64,000 bases of DNA from Kosmotoga olearia TBF 19.5.1 (GTDB lineage: Bacteria; Thermotogota; Thermotogae; Petrotogales; Kosmotogaceae), in NCBI RefSeq assembly GCF_000023325.1, contig NC_012785.1, positions 1,798,001 through 1,862,000 of the forward strand. Direction: 5' to 3'. A model generated the notes under the pieces. That model did not search any database and was not told the DNA's origin. It saw only the letters and a program-made list of their open reading frames with translations. Positions 44,123 to 54,145 of this stretch are shown piece by piece. Position 1 is the stretch's first letter, and each line of letters starts with the position of its first letter. A program made the translations under genes and the position numbers.

Positions 44123-44197
44123 TGGTGGGTGCGGCAGGGATTGAACCTACGACCTCTTCCTCGTCAAGGAAGCGCTCTCCCACTGAGCTACGCACCC
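44123..44197 (-). tRNA. tRNA-Val (anticodon GAC)
   Basis: On the minus strand the acceptor arm GGGTGCG/CGCACCC, D-loop AGTGGGAG, anticodon stem CTTCC/GGAAG with loop TTGACGA, and T-loop GTTCAATCC form a complete cloverleaf. Position 34-36 is GAC. The discriminator is A and the CCA tail is encoded (44125-44123). It lies ~60 bp after cysS and just before a terminator, so it is probably the last unit of that long operon. Confidence 0.95.
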
Positions 44198-44259
44198 TCC
44201 AACGATGTAAATTCTAACATCGACAATTGAAGTTGTCAAGCGTCAGCAACGCCAGAACT

Positions 44260-45636
44260 TTAGAAAGTGTACTTCGTTCCTTCCGGTGTATCCATGAGTT
44301 TTATTCCAAGTTCGTTGAGCCTATCTCGGATCTGATCAGCTTTCTCGTAGTTTTTATCCTTCTTGAATTCTGCGCGTATCTCTATCAGTAGTTTTACGAG
44401 ACCATCGATGTTTGCACTTACCTCTTCGTCCTTTTCGAGTATTCCCAGAACGGGGCCGAATTCATTTCGGATAAGATGATAGATTTCCAGTTTTCTGTTT
44501 CTGTTTTTTGTCTCACCCATTTTATTGATCAGATCGAACATCAAGGCAACGGCTTTTGGGGTGTTAAAGTCGTCATCCAGTGCTTCGATAAAACGTTCTA
44601 TTTGTTCCTTCACGAAAGGCGTCTTTTTTGAAAACAGTGGTTTGTCACCTTCGGATTTTTCGAAATCCCGGAGTATAGCGTTTACCCTTTTCACCGCTCT
44701 CAGGTTTTCAGCGAGCATCTCTTCAGAGTAGTCTATCGGCGAACGGTAGTGCTTGGAGAAGATAAACAATCTGATTGCGTCCTTTCCATATTTTTTGACG
44801 GCATCTTTTATCGTGATGAAATTTCCGAGAGATTTTGACATCTTGGAGCCCGCGAGTCTCATCATGCCGTTATGCATCCAGTACCTGGCGAAGGTCTTGC
44901 CATGTCGCGCTTCTGATTGAGCTTTTTCATTCTCATGGTGCGGGAATATCAGATCAGCTCCACCAGCATGGATGTCAAAGGTCTCGCCGAGGATGCATGT
45001 TGACATCACCGAGCACTCTATATGCCAGCCGGGCCTTCCGGGTCCCCAGGGGCTGTTCCAAAAAGGTTCCCCTTCTTTTGCGGCTTTCCACAATGCGAAA
45101 TCTTCCGGGGATTTCTTCTTTTCACCCGGCTCGATTCTCGCACCTGCTATCATATCTTCGAGTTTCCTGTGAGATAGTTCTCCATAATTTTTGAATTCCG
45201 AGACATTAAAGTACACGTCGCCGTCTACAACGTAGGCAAAACCCTTATCGATCAGATCCTGTATGAATTCTATAATTTCATCTACGAAATGAGTCGTTCT
45301 CGGGTGGAAGTTTGCCGGCCTTATCCCCAGAGCCAGAGAATCCTTCCAGTACTGAACGATGTAACGCTCAGCGATTTCCAGCGCATCCACACCTTCCTCA
45401 TTCGCTTTGATGATTATTTTGTCATCAATATCGGTGAAGTTTTGAGCAAGAATTACCCGGTATCCCCGGTACTCGAGATATCTCCTGAAGGCATCGAAGG
45501 TTATGGCGGGGCGGCTGTTCCCGAGATGCACAAAATTGTACACCGTGGGTCCGCAAACGTAGATCCTGACCTCTCCGGGGGTTATCGGGATGAATTCTTC
45601 CTTTTTTCCTGTGAGAGTGTTTGTTATCCTCAGCAC
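44260..45636 (-). CDS. cysS: Cysteinyl-tRNA synthetase
   Basis: Class I synthetase for tRNA-Cys, 458 residues. It has the zinc ligand and HIGH-like motif in [16 protein letters not shown], the zinc-site segment [10 protein letters not shown] with [10 protein letters not shown], and KMSKSLGNF (KMSKS, ~residue 265). It overlaps gltX by 7 bp and precedes tRNA-Val. Confidence 0.97.
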   Translation of the reverse strand: MLRITNTLTGKKEEFIPITPGEVRIYVCGPTVYNFVHLGNSRPAITFDAFRRYLEYRGYRVILAQNFTDIDDKIIIKANEEGVDALEIAERYIVQYWKDSLALGIRPANFHPRTTHFVDEIIEFIQDLIDKGFAYVVDGDVYFNVSEFKNYGELSHRKLEDMIAGARIEPGEKKKSPEDFALWKAAKEGEPFWNSPWGPGRPGWHIECSVMSTCILGETFDIHAGGADLIFPHHENEKAQSEARHGKTFARYWMHNGMMRLAGSKMSKSLGNFITIKDAVKKYGKDAIRLFIFSKHYRSPIDYSEEMLAENLRAVKRVNAILRDFEKSEGDKPLFSKKTPFVKEQIERFIEALDDDFNTPKAVALMFDLINKMGETKNRNRKLEIYHLIRNEFGPVLGILEKDEEVSANIDGLVKLLIEIRAEFKKDKNYEKADQIRDRLNELGIKLMDTPEGTKYTF

Positions 45637-47081
45637 AGATTACCCACCGCCCTATCTATTCTGTCTATCACTTTATTTCTTCCAAGCAGGTAGAGAATTT
45701 CAACGAGTTCAGGCCCTTCGTCCATACCTGTGAGAACCTTCCTGAAGGTGTGATAGAAAAGCTTCCTGTCTGGCTTAATCTCTTTTATCACATTTCTAAT
45801 AACATCTACTACTATTTTATGGTCCCAACTGTCGAGCTCGTCGAGGCGTTCTTTGATTTTTTTAAGGGCAAGTGCGACTTGTTTTTCCTCCTCGGTTTTA
45901 ATCGAGAGCTTCATGGTTTCAGGTCCTTTGAAGTAAACGGCTAGTTTTTCGGGAATTTCTTCAAGGGTTTCGACGCCTTTGCGTACAGAGTCCACGGCTT
46001 TTCTAAGCCATTTTATGTTCGCTCTTGCTTGTTCTTCCGTCATATACCCTTTCTTGACGATATATGGGATAGCCAGCTCAGTGACTCTTTCTATACTTGT
46101 CTGGCGTATGTAAACCCCGTTCATCCAGCGTGCCTTGGTAACGTCAAACACCGCAGGACTTGAATTCAAGCGTTCAAGTGAGAACTTTTCAATCATTTCG
46201 TTTTCGTCCATGATCTCTTTACCGTCCGGATGAGACCATCCAAGGAGAACAAGAAAGTTTACGAAAGCTTCAGGCAAGAACCCCTTTTCTCTGAATTCCT
46301 CGATGGAGGTATGTCCATGGCGTTTGCTCAGTTTTTTGCCATCAGGCCCGAGAATGGTCGAAACGTGCGCGAAAGCAGGCGCTTCAACCTCAAAGGCTTC
46401 GTATATGGCGAGTTGCCTCAAGGTGTTTGAAAGATGGTCGTCGCCACGAATAACGTGTGTAATTTTCATCGTCATGTCGTCTACAACCACGGCGAAGTTA
46501 TACGTTGGAAGGCCGTTTGACCTCAGTATAACGAAGTCACCTATCGACCCTTCTTTAAAAGCAACTTTCCCTTTTACGATGTCTATGAACACGAACTCCC
46601 TTCGTGGCATCTTGAAGAAGATCGCCGGTTGGAGGCCGCGCTCTTCCAGCTCTTTTCTCCTTTCAGGTGTATCAAATTGTTTAAACAATTCTTCAGAATA
46701 GTGAGGCGGCTTGCCTTGTGCAAGCAGTTCATCATGTATTTTTTCAATTTCTTCAGGGTAAGCGTATACTGGATAGGCCTTCCCTTCTTTGATAAGTCTG
46801 TCACAGTGTTCACGATAGATCTTCGTTCGCTCGCTCTGCCTGTAAGGGCCATAAGGGCCACCAACATCTGGACCTTCGTCCCAGGAAATTCCGAGCCAGA
46901 GGAGAGATTCCATCAGTTTCTCTTCAGATTCTTTTGTTGATCTTTCGATATCGGTGTCCTCTATCCTCAAAACGAATGTTCCACCGGTATGCCTTGCAAA
47001 GAGATAATTGAATAACGCCGTTCTTGCACCACCCACGTGCAAATATCCTGTGGGACTTGGCGCGAATCTTACTCTGATCAT
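45630..47081 (-). CDS. gltX: Glutamyl-tRNA synthetase
   Basis: Class I synthetase, 483 residues: [21 protein letters not shown] (HIGH region split here as GYLHVGGA) at the N-terminus, the LRIEDTD strand, [11 protein letters not shown], and [11 protein letters not shown] (KMSKS equivalent, ~residue 250), then the helical anticodon-binding end. Thermotogota often carry two GltX copies, one charging tRNA-Gln; which one this is cannot be told here. Confidence 0.95.
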   Translation of the reverse strand: MIRVRFAPSPTGYLHVGGARTALFNYLFARHTGGTFVLRIEDTDIERSTKESEEKLMESLLWLGISWDEGPDVGGPYGPYRQSERTKIYREHCDRLIKEGKAYPVYAYPEEIEKIHDELLAQGKPPHYSEELFKQFDTPERRKELEERGLQPAIFFKMPRREFVFIDIVKGKVAFKEGSIGDFVILRSNGLPTYNFAVVVDDMTMKITHVIRGDDHLSNTLRQLAIYEAFEVEAPAFAHVSTILGPDGKKLSKRHGHTSIEEFREKGFLPEAFVNFLVLLGWSHPDGKEIMDENEMIEKFSLERLNSSPAVFDVTKARWMNGVYIRQTSIERVTELAIPYIVKKGYMTEEQARANIKWLRKAVDSVRKGVETLEEIPEKLAVYFKGPETMKLSIKTEEEKQVALALKKIKERLDELDSWDHKIVVDVIRNVIKEIKPDRKLFYHTFRKVLTGMDEGPELVEILYLLGRNKVIDRIDRAVGNLC

Positions 47082-47087
47082 TGTATA

Positions 47088-47624
47088 TCACCACCTATTT
47101 CTAATTCTATCAGCAAAGAGAATTCCGGCAATGGTTTTACCATCCCTTATCTTTCCTTCTAAAATGAGCTGAAGAACTTCTTCAAAAGGCATTTCGATGG
47201 CATCGATTATCTCGTCTTCATCCGGATTGGGTGCGGAGTTACGCTCTACTTCCGCCAGATAAAGATATATCCTTTCATCAGAGAACCCCGGGGAGGTGTA
47301 TAACTGAGTCATAAGCGTTATTTTTTTTGGTGAGCAACCTGTTTCTTCCATTAATTCTCTTTTAGCGCATTCTAGGGGATCCTCACCCATTTCGAGTTTT
47401 CCAGCCGGAATTTCCAGCAGATCATCTTCAACGGGAAATCTGTACTGTTTAACCATCAATACCCTGTCTTCTAAAAGGGCTACAACAGCAACGGCACCCG
47501 GGTGTCTTACCACTTCGCGGAAGCTTTTTGAACCATTCTCTAACTCTACCTCGTGTTTTTCGAGTTTTACCACTTTTCCTTCGAAATATGTTTTAAAACC
47601 CAGAGATTTTTCCATAGATATCAC
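47088..47624 (-). CDS. Nudix hydrolase, ADP-ribose pyrophosphatase type
   Basis: The 178-residue protein carries a full Nudix box (GKLEMGEDPLECAKRELMEE, then TGC; ~residues 75-97), with the upstream AVVALLEDRVLMVKQYRFPV strand typical of ADP-ribose pyrophosphatases (NudF). It would split ADP-ribose into AMP and ribose 5-phosphate. The GTG start overlaps the cdd stop by 4 bp; an ATG three codons on is the alternative. Confidence 0.92.
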   Translation of the reverse strand: MISMEKSLGFKTYFEGKVVKLEKHEVELENGSKSFREVVRHPGAVAVVALLEDRVLMVKQYRFPVEDDLLEIPAGKLEMGEDPLECAKRELMEETGCSPKKITLMTQLYTSPGFSDERIYLYLAEVERNSAPNPDEDEIIDAIEMPFEEVLQLILEGKIRDGKTIAGILFADRIRNRW

Positions 47625-48019
47625 TCATCCTCATTCAGTTTGAATTGTAAAGGTAGCAATTCTGAAACAGATGTTCTGATGATTTTCTCTTTTCCCACAA
47701 GAATTACATCGAAATCTCCGAACTCTGCCATAACCTGTCTGCAAGCCCCGCAGGGTGGCGTGGGGTCATCCTGTGAACCTATTATCGCGATGGCTTTGAA
47801 TTTCCGTTTCCCGGAAGAAACAGCCGAGAAGATCGCGGAACGTTCAGCGCAGATCGTCAGGCCGAAAGAAGAATTCTCGATGTTTGTTCCGAGAAATATC
47901 TCGCCATCTTCTGTCAGCAGTGCTGCTCCAACGGCAAAGTTGGAATAAGGAGAATAGGACCTTTCTTTAGCCTTTGTTGCCATTTCTATCAGTTTTTTCT
48001 CCAGGTCTTTCTGCAACAT
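47621..48019 (-). CDS. cdd: Cytidine deaminase
   Basis: The 132-residue homotetrameric-type enzyme turns cytidine into uridine. The zinc site is intact: TICAERSAIFSA (Cys and catalytic Glu, ~residue 53-57) and PPCGACRQVM (~86-91, two Cys). GGGGGAAG precedes the ATG. The first 53 bp overlap the end of the CNNM gene in another frame. Confidence 0.95.
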   Translation of the reverse strand: MLQKDLEKKLIEMATKAKERSYSPYSNFAVGAALLTEDGEIFLGTNIENSSFGLTICAERSAIFSAVSSGKRKFKAIAIIGSQDDPTPPCGACRQVMAEFGDFDVILVGKEKIIRTSVSELLPLQFKLNEDE

Positions 48020-49346
48020 TTTTCTTCCCCCGATCTACTATTAGTCTGATTTTTTCGATCTTCTTTTTTCCTGCGGCAAGGATTTCAAAAATGAAATCTC
48101 CGACCACAATACGTTCGCCAATTTCCGGGAACCTTTCAAGGATCTCAAGCAGGTATCCCCCGATGGTCTCATATTCTGTTTCCGGGAACTTTACGTCGAG
48201 TTCCCTTTCAAGGTCGTTGATGGGTGTCATGGCATCAACTATATAAACATTATCACCCACCTTTTTGATGGTAATTTCTTCGGCTTCGATATCGTATTCA
48301 TCCAGGATTTCACCGGTGAGTTCTTCAAGAATGTCTTCCATTGTAACCAATCCAGCGGTTCCGCCGTATTCATCAACGACAATCGCAAGGTGTATTTTCT
48401 GTTCCTTAAATTCTTTCATAAGGTCGTCAACTTTCTTTGTCTCAGGGACGAAATATGGTTGTCGCATCATCTCTTTTACCGGAGTTTTTTCAAGGGTTTC
48501 TTTCTCGTCATTGGTATCGATGATGTACCTGAAAAGGTCTTTGGCATAACAAACGCCCACGATCCTGTCAATGTTTTCCCTATAAACAGGTATCCTCGAG
48601 TAGCCCTCATCCTCGACAACTTTCATTAGATCCATAAGAGATTCATTCTCTTCCATGCATACCATTTCAACCCTTGGTGTCATGATTTCCCTTACCGAAA
48701 TATCCTTAAGCTCCAGCGAACGTTTCATCATCTGTCTTTCCTGATCTTGAAGGACACCTTCTTTGTGTCCAACATCAACAGCGGATATGATCTCATCTTC
48801 AGTGATAAAAGGCGTCTCTCGCATTGATTTTCCCCCGATTATGACTATGAAGAAATTCGATAGACTCACAAGAAGCCATATCACAGGTTTGAGTACGATC
48901 GTAATAAAGGAAATGAGACCTATAACACTATTAAATACTTTTTCTGTATTCTCCCTTGCGTATATCTTCGGTGTAATTTCTCCAAAAACGAGTATCAGGA
49001 AGGTCATTATACCTGTGACGACTGCAGCAGCAACACCCTCCGACGTTTCTGGTAACAACTTAAGAGCTAACAGTGTGGCCTCAGCTGAAGCAAGGATATT
49101 CACGAGATTGTTCATAACAAGGATTGCTGTCAGCATCTTGTTTGGTTGTTCGATGTACTTGTTTATCATTTCTTTTCTTGAGTCATCTTTTTCGTCTTCT
49201 GCGTACTTCCGCAATTTCAACTTGCTGACGGACATGAGGGCAGTCTCAGAACCGGAAAACACCCCAGAAAGAAACAGCAGGAAAATCAAAAAAATGAGAT
49301 TAATGATAATAGATAAAGGATCACCACTACTGGCAGGTTCTTCCAC
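47967..49346 (-). CDS. CNNM/CorC-type transporter-associated membrane protein (DUF21-CBS-CorC_HlyC)
   Basis: The ~459-residue protein has a DUF21 membrane domain with four helices (SGVFSGSETALMSVSKLKLRK at its start), two CBS domains (REIMTPRVEMVCM, TPVKEMMRQPYFVP) and a CorC/HlyC C-terminal domain (GGTAGLVTMEDILEELTGEI, GGYLLEILERFPE). The family is linked to Mg2+/Co2+ efflux; older labels say haemolysin. GGAGGTGG is 7 nt before the GTG at 49346, so I prefer this over the TTG at 49385. Confidence 0.93.
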   Translation of the reverse strand: MEEPASSGDPLSIIINLIFLIFLLFLSGVFSGSETALMSVSKLKLRKYAEDEKDDSRKEMINKYIEQPNKMLTAILVMNNLVNILASAEATLLALKLLPETSEGVAAAVVTGIMTFLILVFGEITPKIYARENTEKVFNSVIGLISFITIVLKPVIWLLVSLSNFFIVIIGGKSMRETPFITEDEIISAVDVGHKEGVLQDQERQMMKRSLELKDISVREIMTPRVEMVCMEENESLMDLMKVVEDEGYSRIPVYRENIDRIVGVCYAKDLFRYIIDTNDEKETLEKTPVKEMMRQPYFVPETKKVDDLMKEFKEQKIHLAIVVDEYGGTAGLVTMEDILEELTGEILDEYDIEAEEITIKKVGDNVYIVDAMTPINDLERELDVKFPETEYETIGGYLLEILERFPEIGERIVVGDFIFEILAAGKKKIEKIRLIVDRGKKNVAERPGEKTDRNGNKG

Positions 49347-49381
49347 TCTTGTTCCACCTCCAAAAAAATATCGGTTGTTTT

Positions 49382-49849
49382 TCAATAATGATAAATCATT
49401 CCACGGTTTATAGTTTCAGCTCTGTACAGCTGTTCAAGTAAGACAAGAAGGGCCATTTCGTGGGTGAAGGTCATTCGTGACAGCGATAATTTCTTCCAGT
49501 TTTGTGAAAGCACGTTATCACTGAACCCCAGAGGCCCTCCGATTATGAATATGAGCTTCCTCGTACCACTATTTTGCCACTTTTTTATAAAAGTTGCAAA
49601 TTCCATAGAGCTCAGTTCTTCACCGCGCTCGTGAAGCACAACAACGTTCTTTTCATTTTGCAACGCTTTGAGGTAGCGTTCGCCTTCTTTTTTCTTTATT
49701 TGATCCCTGTTGGCCGATGTGCTGCCGGCTAGAGGGAAAGACGTTATTTTAATTTTATGATATGGTCTAATCCATTTTAGATATTGTTCCACACCTTCTA
49801 AAATGAATTTGGTTTTCACTTTACCCGTTAGATAGATTTCAAGATTCAT
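49382..49849 (-). CDS. rlmH: 23S rRNA (pseudouridine1915-N3)-methyltransferase RlmH
   Basis: SPOUT methyltransferase of 155 residues, normal for RlmH, that methylates pseudouridine 1915 in helix 69. Knot motifs are FIIGGPLGFSDNV and LSLSRMTFTHEMALLVLLEQLYRA at the C-terminus, ending IYHY as usual. It overlaps hutI by 11 bp and has no strong ribosome site of its own, so translation is probably coupled. Confidence 0.96.
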   Translation of the reverse strand: MNLEIYLTGKVKTKFILEGVEQYLKWIRPYHKIKITSFPLAGSTSANRDQIKKKEGERYLKALQNEKNVVVLHERGEELSSMEFATFIKKWQNSGTRKLIFIIGGPLGFSDNVLSQNWKKLSLSRMTFTHEMALLVLLEQLYRAETINRGMIYHY

Positions 49850-51065
49850 GGAAAACCACTCTGCCTGATTTTATTACAGAAACAACAGTAATTCGTGAAA
49901 ACATGTAAGGGATTTCAGTATAGGAATTTAGTCCCAATAAAACAATGTCAGCATCGTACCCTTCTTCTATCTTTCCTTTCCTGTTAGAAAGGTTCAGAAT
50001 ATGAGCGGCGTTTATGGTGTAAGCAGTGACAGCTTCTTCGATTTCCAAGCCACACCGGGTAACAGCCAGGTGCATGATCAAATAAGGATCGTATATATTG
50101 CACGAACCAGGGTTAAAATCAGAAGCCAGAGCAACAGCACTTCCCAGATCTATCATCTTTCTACCTCTGGCGAAACGTTCTTTCAGAAAGAAAGATGTTC
50201 CCGGAAGGATAACAGCTGTTGTTGCACTTTTAGAGATAGCCTCGAGGGTTTCGTCATCAGCGGATATGAGATGGTCTGCGGATACCGCTCCGAGTTCAAC
50301 GGCGAGCTTACCAGCCCCGGAGGGTGCCAATTCATCGGCGTGCAATCTCAAGCGGAAACCCATGGCTTTAGCTCTTTCAAGGAATTCCCTCGATTCCTCG
50401 ACTTCGAAAACTCCTTTTTCACAGAAAATATCTACCGTGTCAGTATATTCTCTCACATCCTTGAGCATGTTGGAAAGGTAATTTAGATACTCCTTCTTGT
50501 CTTCGAATTCTTCTGGTAAAGCATGTGCCCCAAGAAAGGTCGGGATAACGTCAACAAGTTGAACTTTGTTTAATAATTTCAATGCTTTCAATTGCTTTAT
50601 TTCAGCTGTTTTTTCTAGCCCGTAACCGCTTTTCCCCTCAACGGTGGTAACTCCCAGCTTTAGCATCTCATTCAGTGCATATGCTCCTCTTAAAACAAGT
50701 TCTTTGAGTGAGGCCTTTCTTACTGCCTTAACAGTGGATAATATGCCACCTCCCGCCTGCATGATCTCCATGTAGCTTTTTCCGTGAAGCCGCATTATGA
50801 ACTCATGAGCCCGGTTACCGGTAAATGGAATGTGGGTGTGGGGATCCACAAGTCCCGGAAGGGCGATTGCGCCATTAGCGTTTATTGTTCGCAGAGCCGG
50901 GGGGATTTCAGAACCAATATAAACGATTTTTCCATCTTTTATAGCTATATTCTTATTCTTTCGAATTGAGAGCTGCGACATATTTTTGCCGCAGACAGGT
51001 GGTTTGCCTTTTGGAGAAACTATTTCTGAAAGGTTTGTTATTGTGAGGTCAACCCTCACACTCAT
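49839..51065 (-). CDS. hutI: Imidazolonepropionase
   Basis: Third enzyme of histidine degradation: opens imidazolone-5-propionate to N-formimino-L-glutamate. The 408-residue amidohydrolase has the metal ligands LPGLVDPHTHIPF (~residue 72), LHADELA (~248) and ALASDFNPGS (~325), and GVTTVEGKSGYGL. The ATG at 51065 overlaps the formiminotransferase stop (ATGA); a GTG two codons on has better spacing from AGGAGG. HutH and HutU are not adjacent. Confidence 0.95.
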   Translation of the reverse strand: MSVRVDLTITNLSEIVSPKGKPPVCGKNMSQLSIRKNKNIAIKDGKIVYIGSEIPPALRTINANGAIALPGLVDPHTHIPFTGNRAHEFIMRLHGKSYMEIMQAGGGILSTVKAVRKASLKELVLRGAYALNEMLKLGVTTVEGKSGYGLEKTAEIKQLKALKLLNKVQLVDVIPTFLGAHALPEEFEDKKEYLNYLSNMLKDVREYTDTVDIFCEKGVFEVEESREFLERAKAMGFRLRLHADELAPSGAGKLAVELGAVSADHLISADDETLEAISKSATTAVILPGTSFFLKERFARGRKMIDLGSAVALASDFNPGSCNIYDPYLIMHLAVTRCGLEIEEAVTAYTINAAHILNLSNRKGKIEEGYDADIVLLGLNSYTEIPYMFSRITVVSVIKSGRVVFHES

Positions 51066-51973
51066 TCCTCCTCTACTATCTTCTGAAGAATCTTGTTTTC
51101 CAGTACGGTACTGGAATCAAATTTTTCCAGTCTGAGATAGAAATCAGCAACGGAACTCAGAGCATTCAGCGGGATGAGTCCCACAATTTCTGAACCAACG
51201 ATGGGAACACCGTATCTTTCAGCTTCCAGTTTTATAACTTCAAAAACGCGGTGAATTGGTGTCTTTTTGAAGTTCGTAAGGTTCATGGACACTTGAACGA
51301 TCTTTCTTTCCTCGAGTTTGAATCCCAGGGCTTTGACGTATCTGAACCCACCGCTTATATGTCTGACGGCCTTTGCTATTTTCTTCGCGACCTCGATATT
51401 GTCTGTTCCAAGATTTACGTTAAAAGCTATCAAGAACTCTCTACAACCGACAGCAACAACACCCGCGGAAGGGTGAACTTTGTCAGGACCAAAATCTGGT
51501 TTCCACTCTTTCATTTTTATTTTTTCAGAAAAGCCCTCGAATTCGCCCTTTCTTATGTTAGAAAGGTTTTCACGGGTGGGTGAGGTTGCGGATTGTTCGT
51601 ATAGATAAACAGGTATATTGAGTTCATTGCCGATTCTCTCGCCGAGGATCCTGGATAAGCTAATACATTCATCTTTCGTGACATTCATTATGGGAACAAG
51701 CGGTATGACATCAGTTGCTCCCATTCTTGGGTGTTCGCCTGTGTGCTTTCTCAGGTCAATGAGCTCAGCTGCCTTTTTTGTCATCTTGAAAAGTGCTTCG
51801 AGCAATGGTTCAGGTTCTCCCACCAGTGTCACCACTGAACGATTGTGGTCAGGGTCGCTTGAATAATCGAGTATCCATACCCTTCTGATCTTACGGGCTT
51901 CGTTCACTATCCCTTCAATAACCTCTTTTCTTCTTCCTTCGCTGAAGTTAGGAACAGATTCTACGAGTTTCAT
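51062..51973 (-). CDS. Glutamate formiminotransferase
   Basis: This ~303-residue protein equals the formiminotransferase half of FTCD: VESVPNFSEGRR at the start, HNRSVVTLVGEP, HTGEHPRMGATDVIPLVP and a C-terminal domain. It moves the formimino group from formiminoglutamate to tetrahydrofolate, the step after HutI, with which it overlaps. The cyclodeaminase half is a separate gene at 20464-21093. GGGAGGT is 6 nt before the ATG at 51973; the frame upstream is not used. Confidence 0.95.
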   Translation of the reverse strand: MKLVESVPNFSEGRRKEVIEGIVNEARKIRRVWILDYSSDPDHNRSVVTLVGEPEPLLEALFKMTKKAAELIDLRKHTGEHPRMGATDVIPLVPIMNVTKDECISLSRILGERIGNELNIPVYLYEQSATSPTRENLSNIRKGEFEGFSEKIKMKEWKPDFGPDKVHPSAGVVAVGCREFLIAFNVNLGTDNIEVAKKIAKAVRHISGGFRYVKALGFKLEERKIVQVSMNLTNFKKTPIHRVFEVIKLEAERYGVPIVGSEIVGLIPLNALSSVADFYLRLEKFDSSTVLENKILQKIVEEE

Positions 51974-52025
51974 TTCGCTACCTCCCCTCTTTATTCTTTT
52001 CAATTATAGCGCAAGTGGAGGAAAA

Positions 52026-53087
52026 CTATGTCTTTGCAGTTTTTTCAGAAGCTCCGTATATCATGCCGAGCTGTGCTGAGAAGAAAAGGGCAGAACTGCC
52101 ACCGTAGCTGATGAAGGGCAGGGGGATACCGGTGACCGGGAAAAGCCCGAGATTCATTCCGATGTTTTCGATAATGTGGAAGAGAATAATGGTTAAAAAG
52201 CCTGTAGATACGAGAGCCATGAATTCAGAATGGGTGTTTTTTGCTGTCTTCCATATTCTCCATATCAGAACGGTATAGAGTGCTATAAGCAAAACGGAAC
52301 CCAAAAAACCAAATTGTTCCCCGACGGCTGAGAAAATGAAGTCTGTATGATTTTCAGGAACGAACCCGTACCTGCTCATATCACCCTGTAAGAACCCTTT
52401 TCCGGAGAATCCGCCGGAACCTATTGCCCTCATTGCCTGGATTGTATTGTAAGCGGCCTCCCTTGAATAAGCTGCTGGATTGAGAAAACTCAGTATTCGC
52501 TTCAACTGGTATTCTTTCAAGCCAAAGAATAGCACGAAGGGAGAAACCGCTATTATGATGATGAAAGAAGCGATCAGGAGCCTGTCAAATTTAGCACTAA
52601 CAAAAGTAATAACGAACCACAACGCGAAAAGCATGAGGGCTGTACCAAAGTCCGGTTCGATAAAAACAAGAAAGGAAGCCGCAATGGTTGTAAAAAATCC
52701 GATTATTCCGATTTTCAGAGTCTGGTCCTTTGTATAAAGCCAGGCGAGAAACATAACGATAGATAATTTTGCGAGTTCTGAAGGTTGAAAGCTCGCGATT
52801 CCAAGATCCAGCCAGCGGTTTGCACCTGCGACGGGTGGTGTCAATAAAACAACGACGAGTAACCCAAAAGAAAGCAACAAAAGATAAACGGCGTTGTCTT
52901 CCCAGAATTTTCTTTTTATTCTGCTGAATAGGAAGAACACGCCGACGGATAGTATATCCCAGGAAAGTTGTCTGTAAAAGAGATAGGAGAATCTCCTCCC
53001 CCATGTTACGCTGTATAGAATGGTCAGCCCGAAAACTAAAATAATTATGTAGGACAGAAAGAGAATCACATCATGTTCTTTTTTCAT
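52026..53087 (-). CDS. rodA: Rod shape-determining SEDS protein (RodA/FtsW family)
   Basis: The 353-residue polytopic protein (about ten helices) is a SEDS glycan polymerase for peptidoglycan. Typical segments are GANRWLDLGIASFQPSELAKL (the catalytic-loop region), EPDFGTALM, VPENHTDFIFSAVGEQFGF and TGIPLPFISYGGSS. It is closer in style to RodA than FtsW. It overlaps ttuA by 17 bp; mreBCD and pbp genes are not here. Confidence 0.94.
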   Translation of the reverse strand: MKKEHDVILFLSYIIILVFGLTILYSVTWGRRFSYLFYRQLSWDILSVGVFFLFSRIKRKFWEDNAVYLLLLSFGLLVVVLLTPPVAGANRWLDLGIASFQPSELAKLSIVMFLAWLYTKDQTLKIGIIGFFTTIAASFLVFIEPDFGTALMLFALWFVITFVSAKFDRLLIASFIIIIAVSPFVLFFGLKEYQLKRILSFLNPAAYSREAAYNTIQAMRAIGSGGFSGKGFLQGDMSRYGFVPENHTDFIFSAVGEQFGFLGSVLLIALYTVLIWRIWKTAKNTHSEFMALVSTGFLTIILFHIIENIGMNLGLFPVTGIPLPFISYGGSSALFFSAQLGMIYGASEKTAKT

Positions 53088-53994
53088 TTAGCTTTTGCTC
53101 CAGGCGTTCAGTGAGTTTACAGAATGAACACACTTCTTGTGTTGTTGGATAACCGCACCTTGAACATTCGTTTAGTTTGACAGAATCTTCTTCGGCATTA
53201 TCGAATATCCCTTTGTTTTTATAATAATCCATGAGGAACCGTTGTTTTGCGCCAGGTTGCGATAACTCGAGATCGTTCAGCAGTCTCTTGTATACGATAG
53301 AAGAAGCTCCCCTTGCGGAAGGACACTCCTCGAAGATGTATTCTATTCCTTTCATAATGGCAAAGGTGGCAACCTCCTTCTCCGTGACAAGAATCAATGG
53401 CTTTACCTTTGGAGTGAGTTTTTCATGAGTTTTTGGAAGTACAGGATATTGCTTTCCCAAATAACCGGTTTGCCAGTGAAGCAGGTTTCCGAGCAGTGTG
53501 GCTGCCTCGTCATCCAGATTATGCCCTGTGGCGATTACTTTATAATCGCCTTCGTGGGAGAATTTATTCATGATATAGCGTTTAACAAGACCGCAGACAG
53601 AGCAGGTTTTGCGACGCATCTTCCATGCCGCTTCAGGTGTGGAAAGTCCATGGAGGTATTTCCTGACATCTTCAATATGCAAGGTGAGGTTCCTTGATTT
53701 CGCGAAGCTTTTTGCTTTTTCTTTGGACGTTTCGGAATAACTTCCGATACCGAGATCTATATAGAGTCCCTCGGTTTGATATTCAAGTCTGTAAAGAACG
53801 TCCCAGAGAACAAGGCTGTCCTTGCCACCGGATACGGCGACAAGAATTTTAGAGGATTTATCGAACATCTTGAACATGTGTATAGCCTTTTTCACTCTTG
53901 AGAGAAAGAACTCTTCATAATGTTTCGCACATAGAGCTATATTATGTTGTTTGAGATGTATAATTGCCTGAGCTCCGCATTTCTTACATTTCAT
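53071..53994 (-). CDS. ttuA: tRNA 2-thiolation protein TtuA (TtcA/TIGR00269 family)
   Basis: TtuA puts sulphur on ribothymidine 54, which stabilises tRNA in thermophiles. The ~307-residue protein has an N-terminal zinc CxxC pair (MKCKKCGAQ) with a further Cys/His, a PP-loop VAVSGGKDSLVL (~residue 53), Fe-S cysteines in KTCSVCG and EECPSARG, and a C-terminal zinc pair (ECSRCGYP, CSFCK). All five sites match T. maritima-type TtuA. Start is either ATG at 53994 or GTG at 54003. Sulphur carrier TtuB is not seen nearby. Confidence 0.9.
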   Translation of the reverse strand: MKCKKCGAQAIIHLKQHNIALCAKHYEEFFLSRVKKAIHMFKMFDKSSKILVAVSGGKDSLVLWDVLYRLEYQTEGLYIDLGIGSYSETSKEKAKSFAKSRNLTLHIEDVRKYLHGLSTPEAAWKMRRKTCSVCGLVKRYIMNKFSHEGDYKVIATGHNLDDEAATLLGNLLHWQTGYLGKQYPVLPKTHEKLTPKVKPLILVTEKEVATFAIMKGIEYIFEECPSARGASSIVYKRLLNDLELSQPGAKQRFLMDYYKNKGIFDNAEEDSVKLNECSRCGYPTTQEVCSFCKLTERLEQKLNEKRT

Positions 53995-54061
53995 ACCGTT
54001 CACAACCTTTCTGGAAGATGTTCCAGGGTTCTAAAGGGTAGTTTACCTTCTTCCCACGTTG

Positions 54062-54067
54062 TATAAT
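54062..54067 (+). promoter_or_regulatory. -10 box upstream of the DUF2520/panB operon
   Basis: A perfect TATAAT at 54062-54067 without a well-spaced -35 (TTTACC is only 14 bp upstream). The open frame of the next gene starts over this box, arguing for a downstream start codon. Confidence 0.5.
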
Positions 54068-54145
54068 TCTATCATCAGAAGGGTTATTATATTTTTTTCT
54101 CCGGTAAAGTCTTTTGTGAAAGGTCTGAATGTGAGGCGAGGTTTT

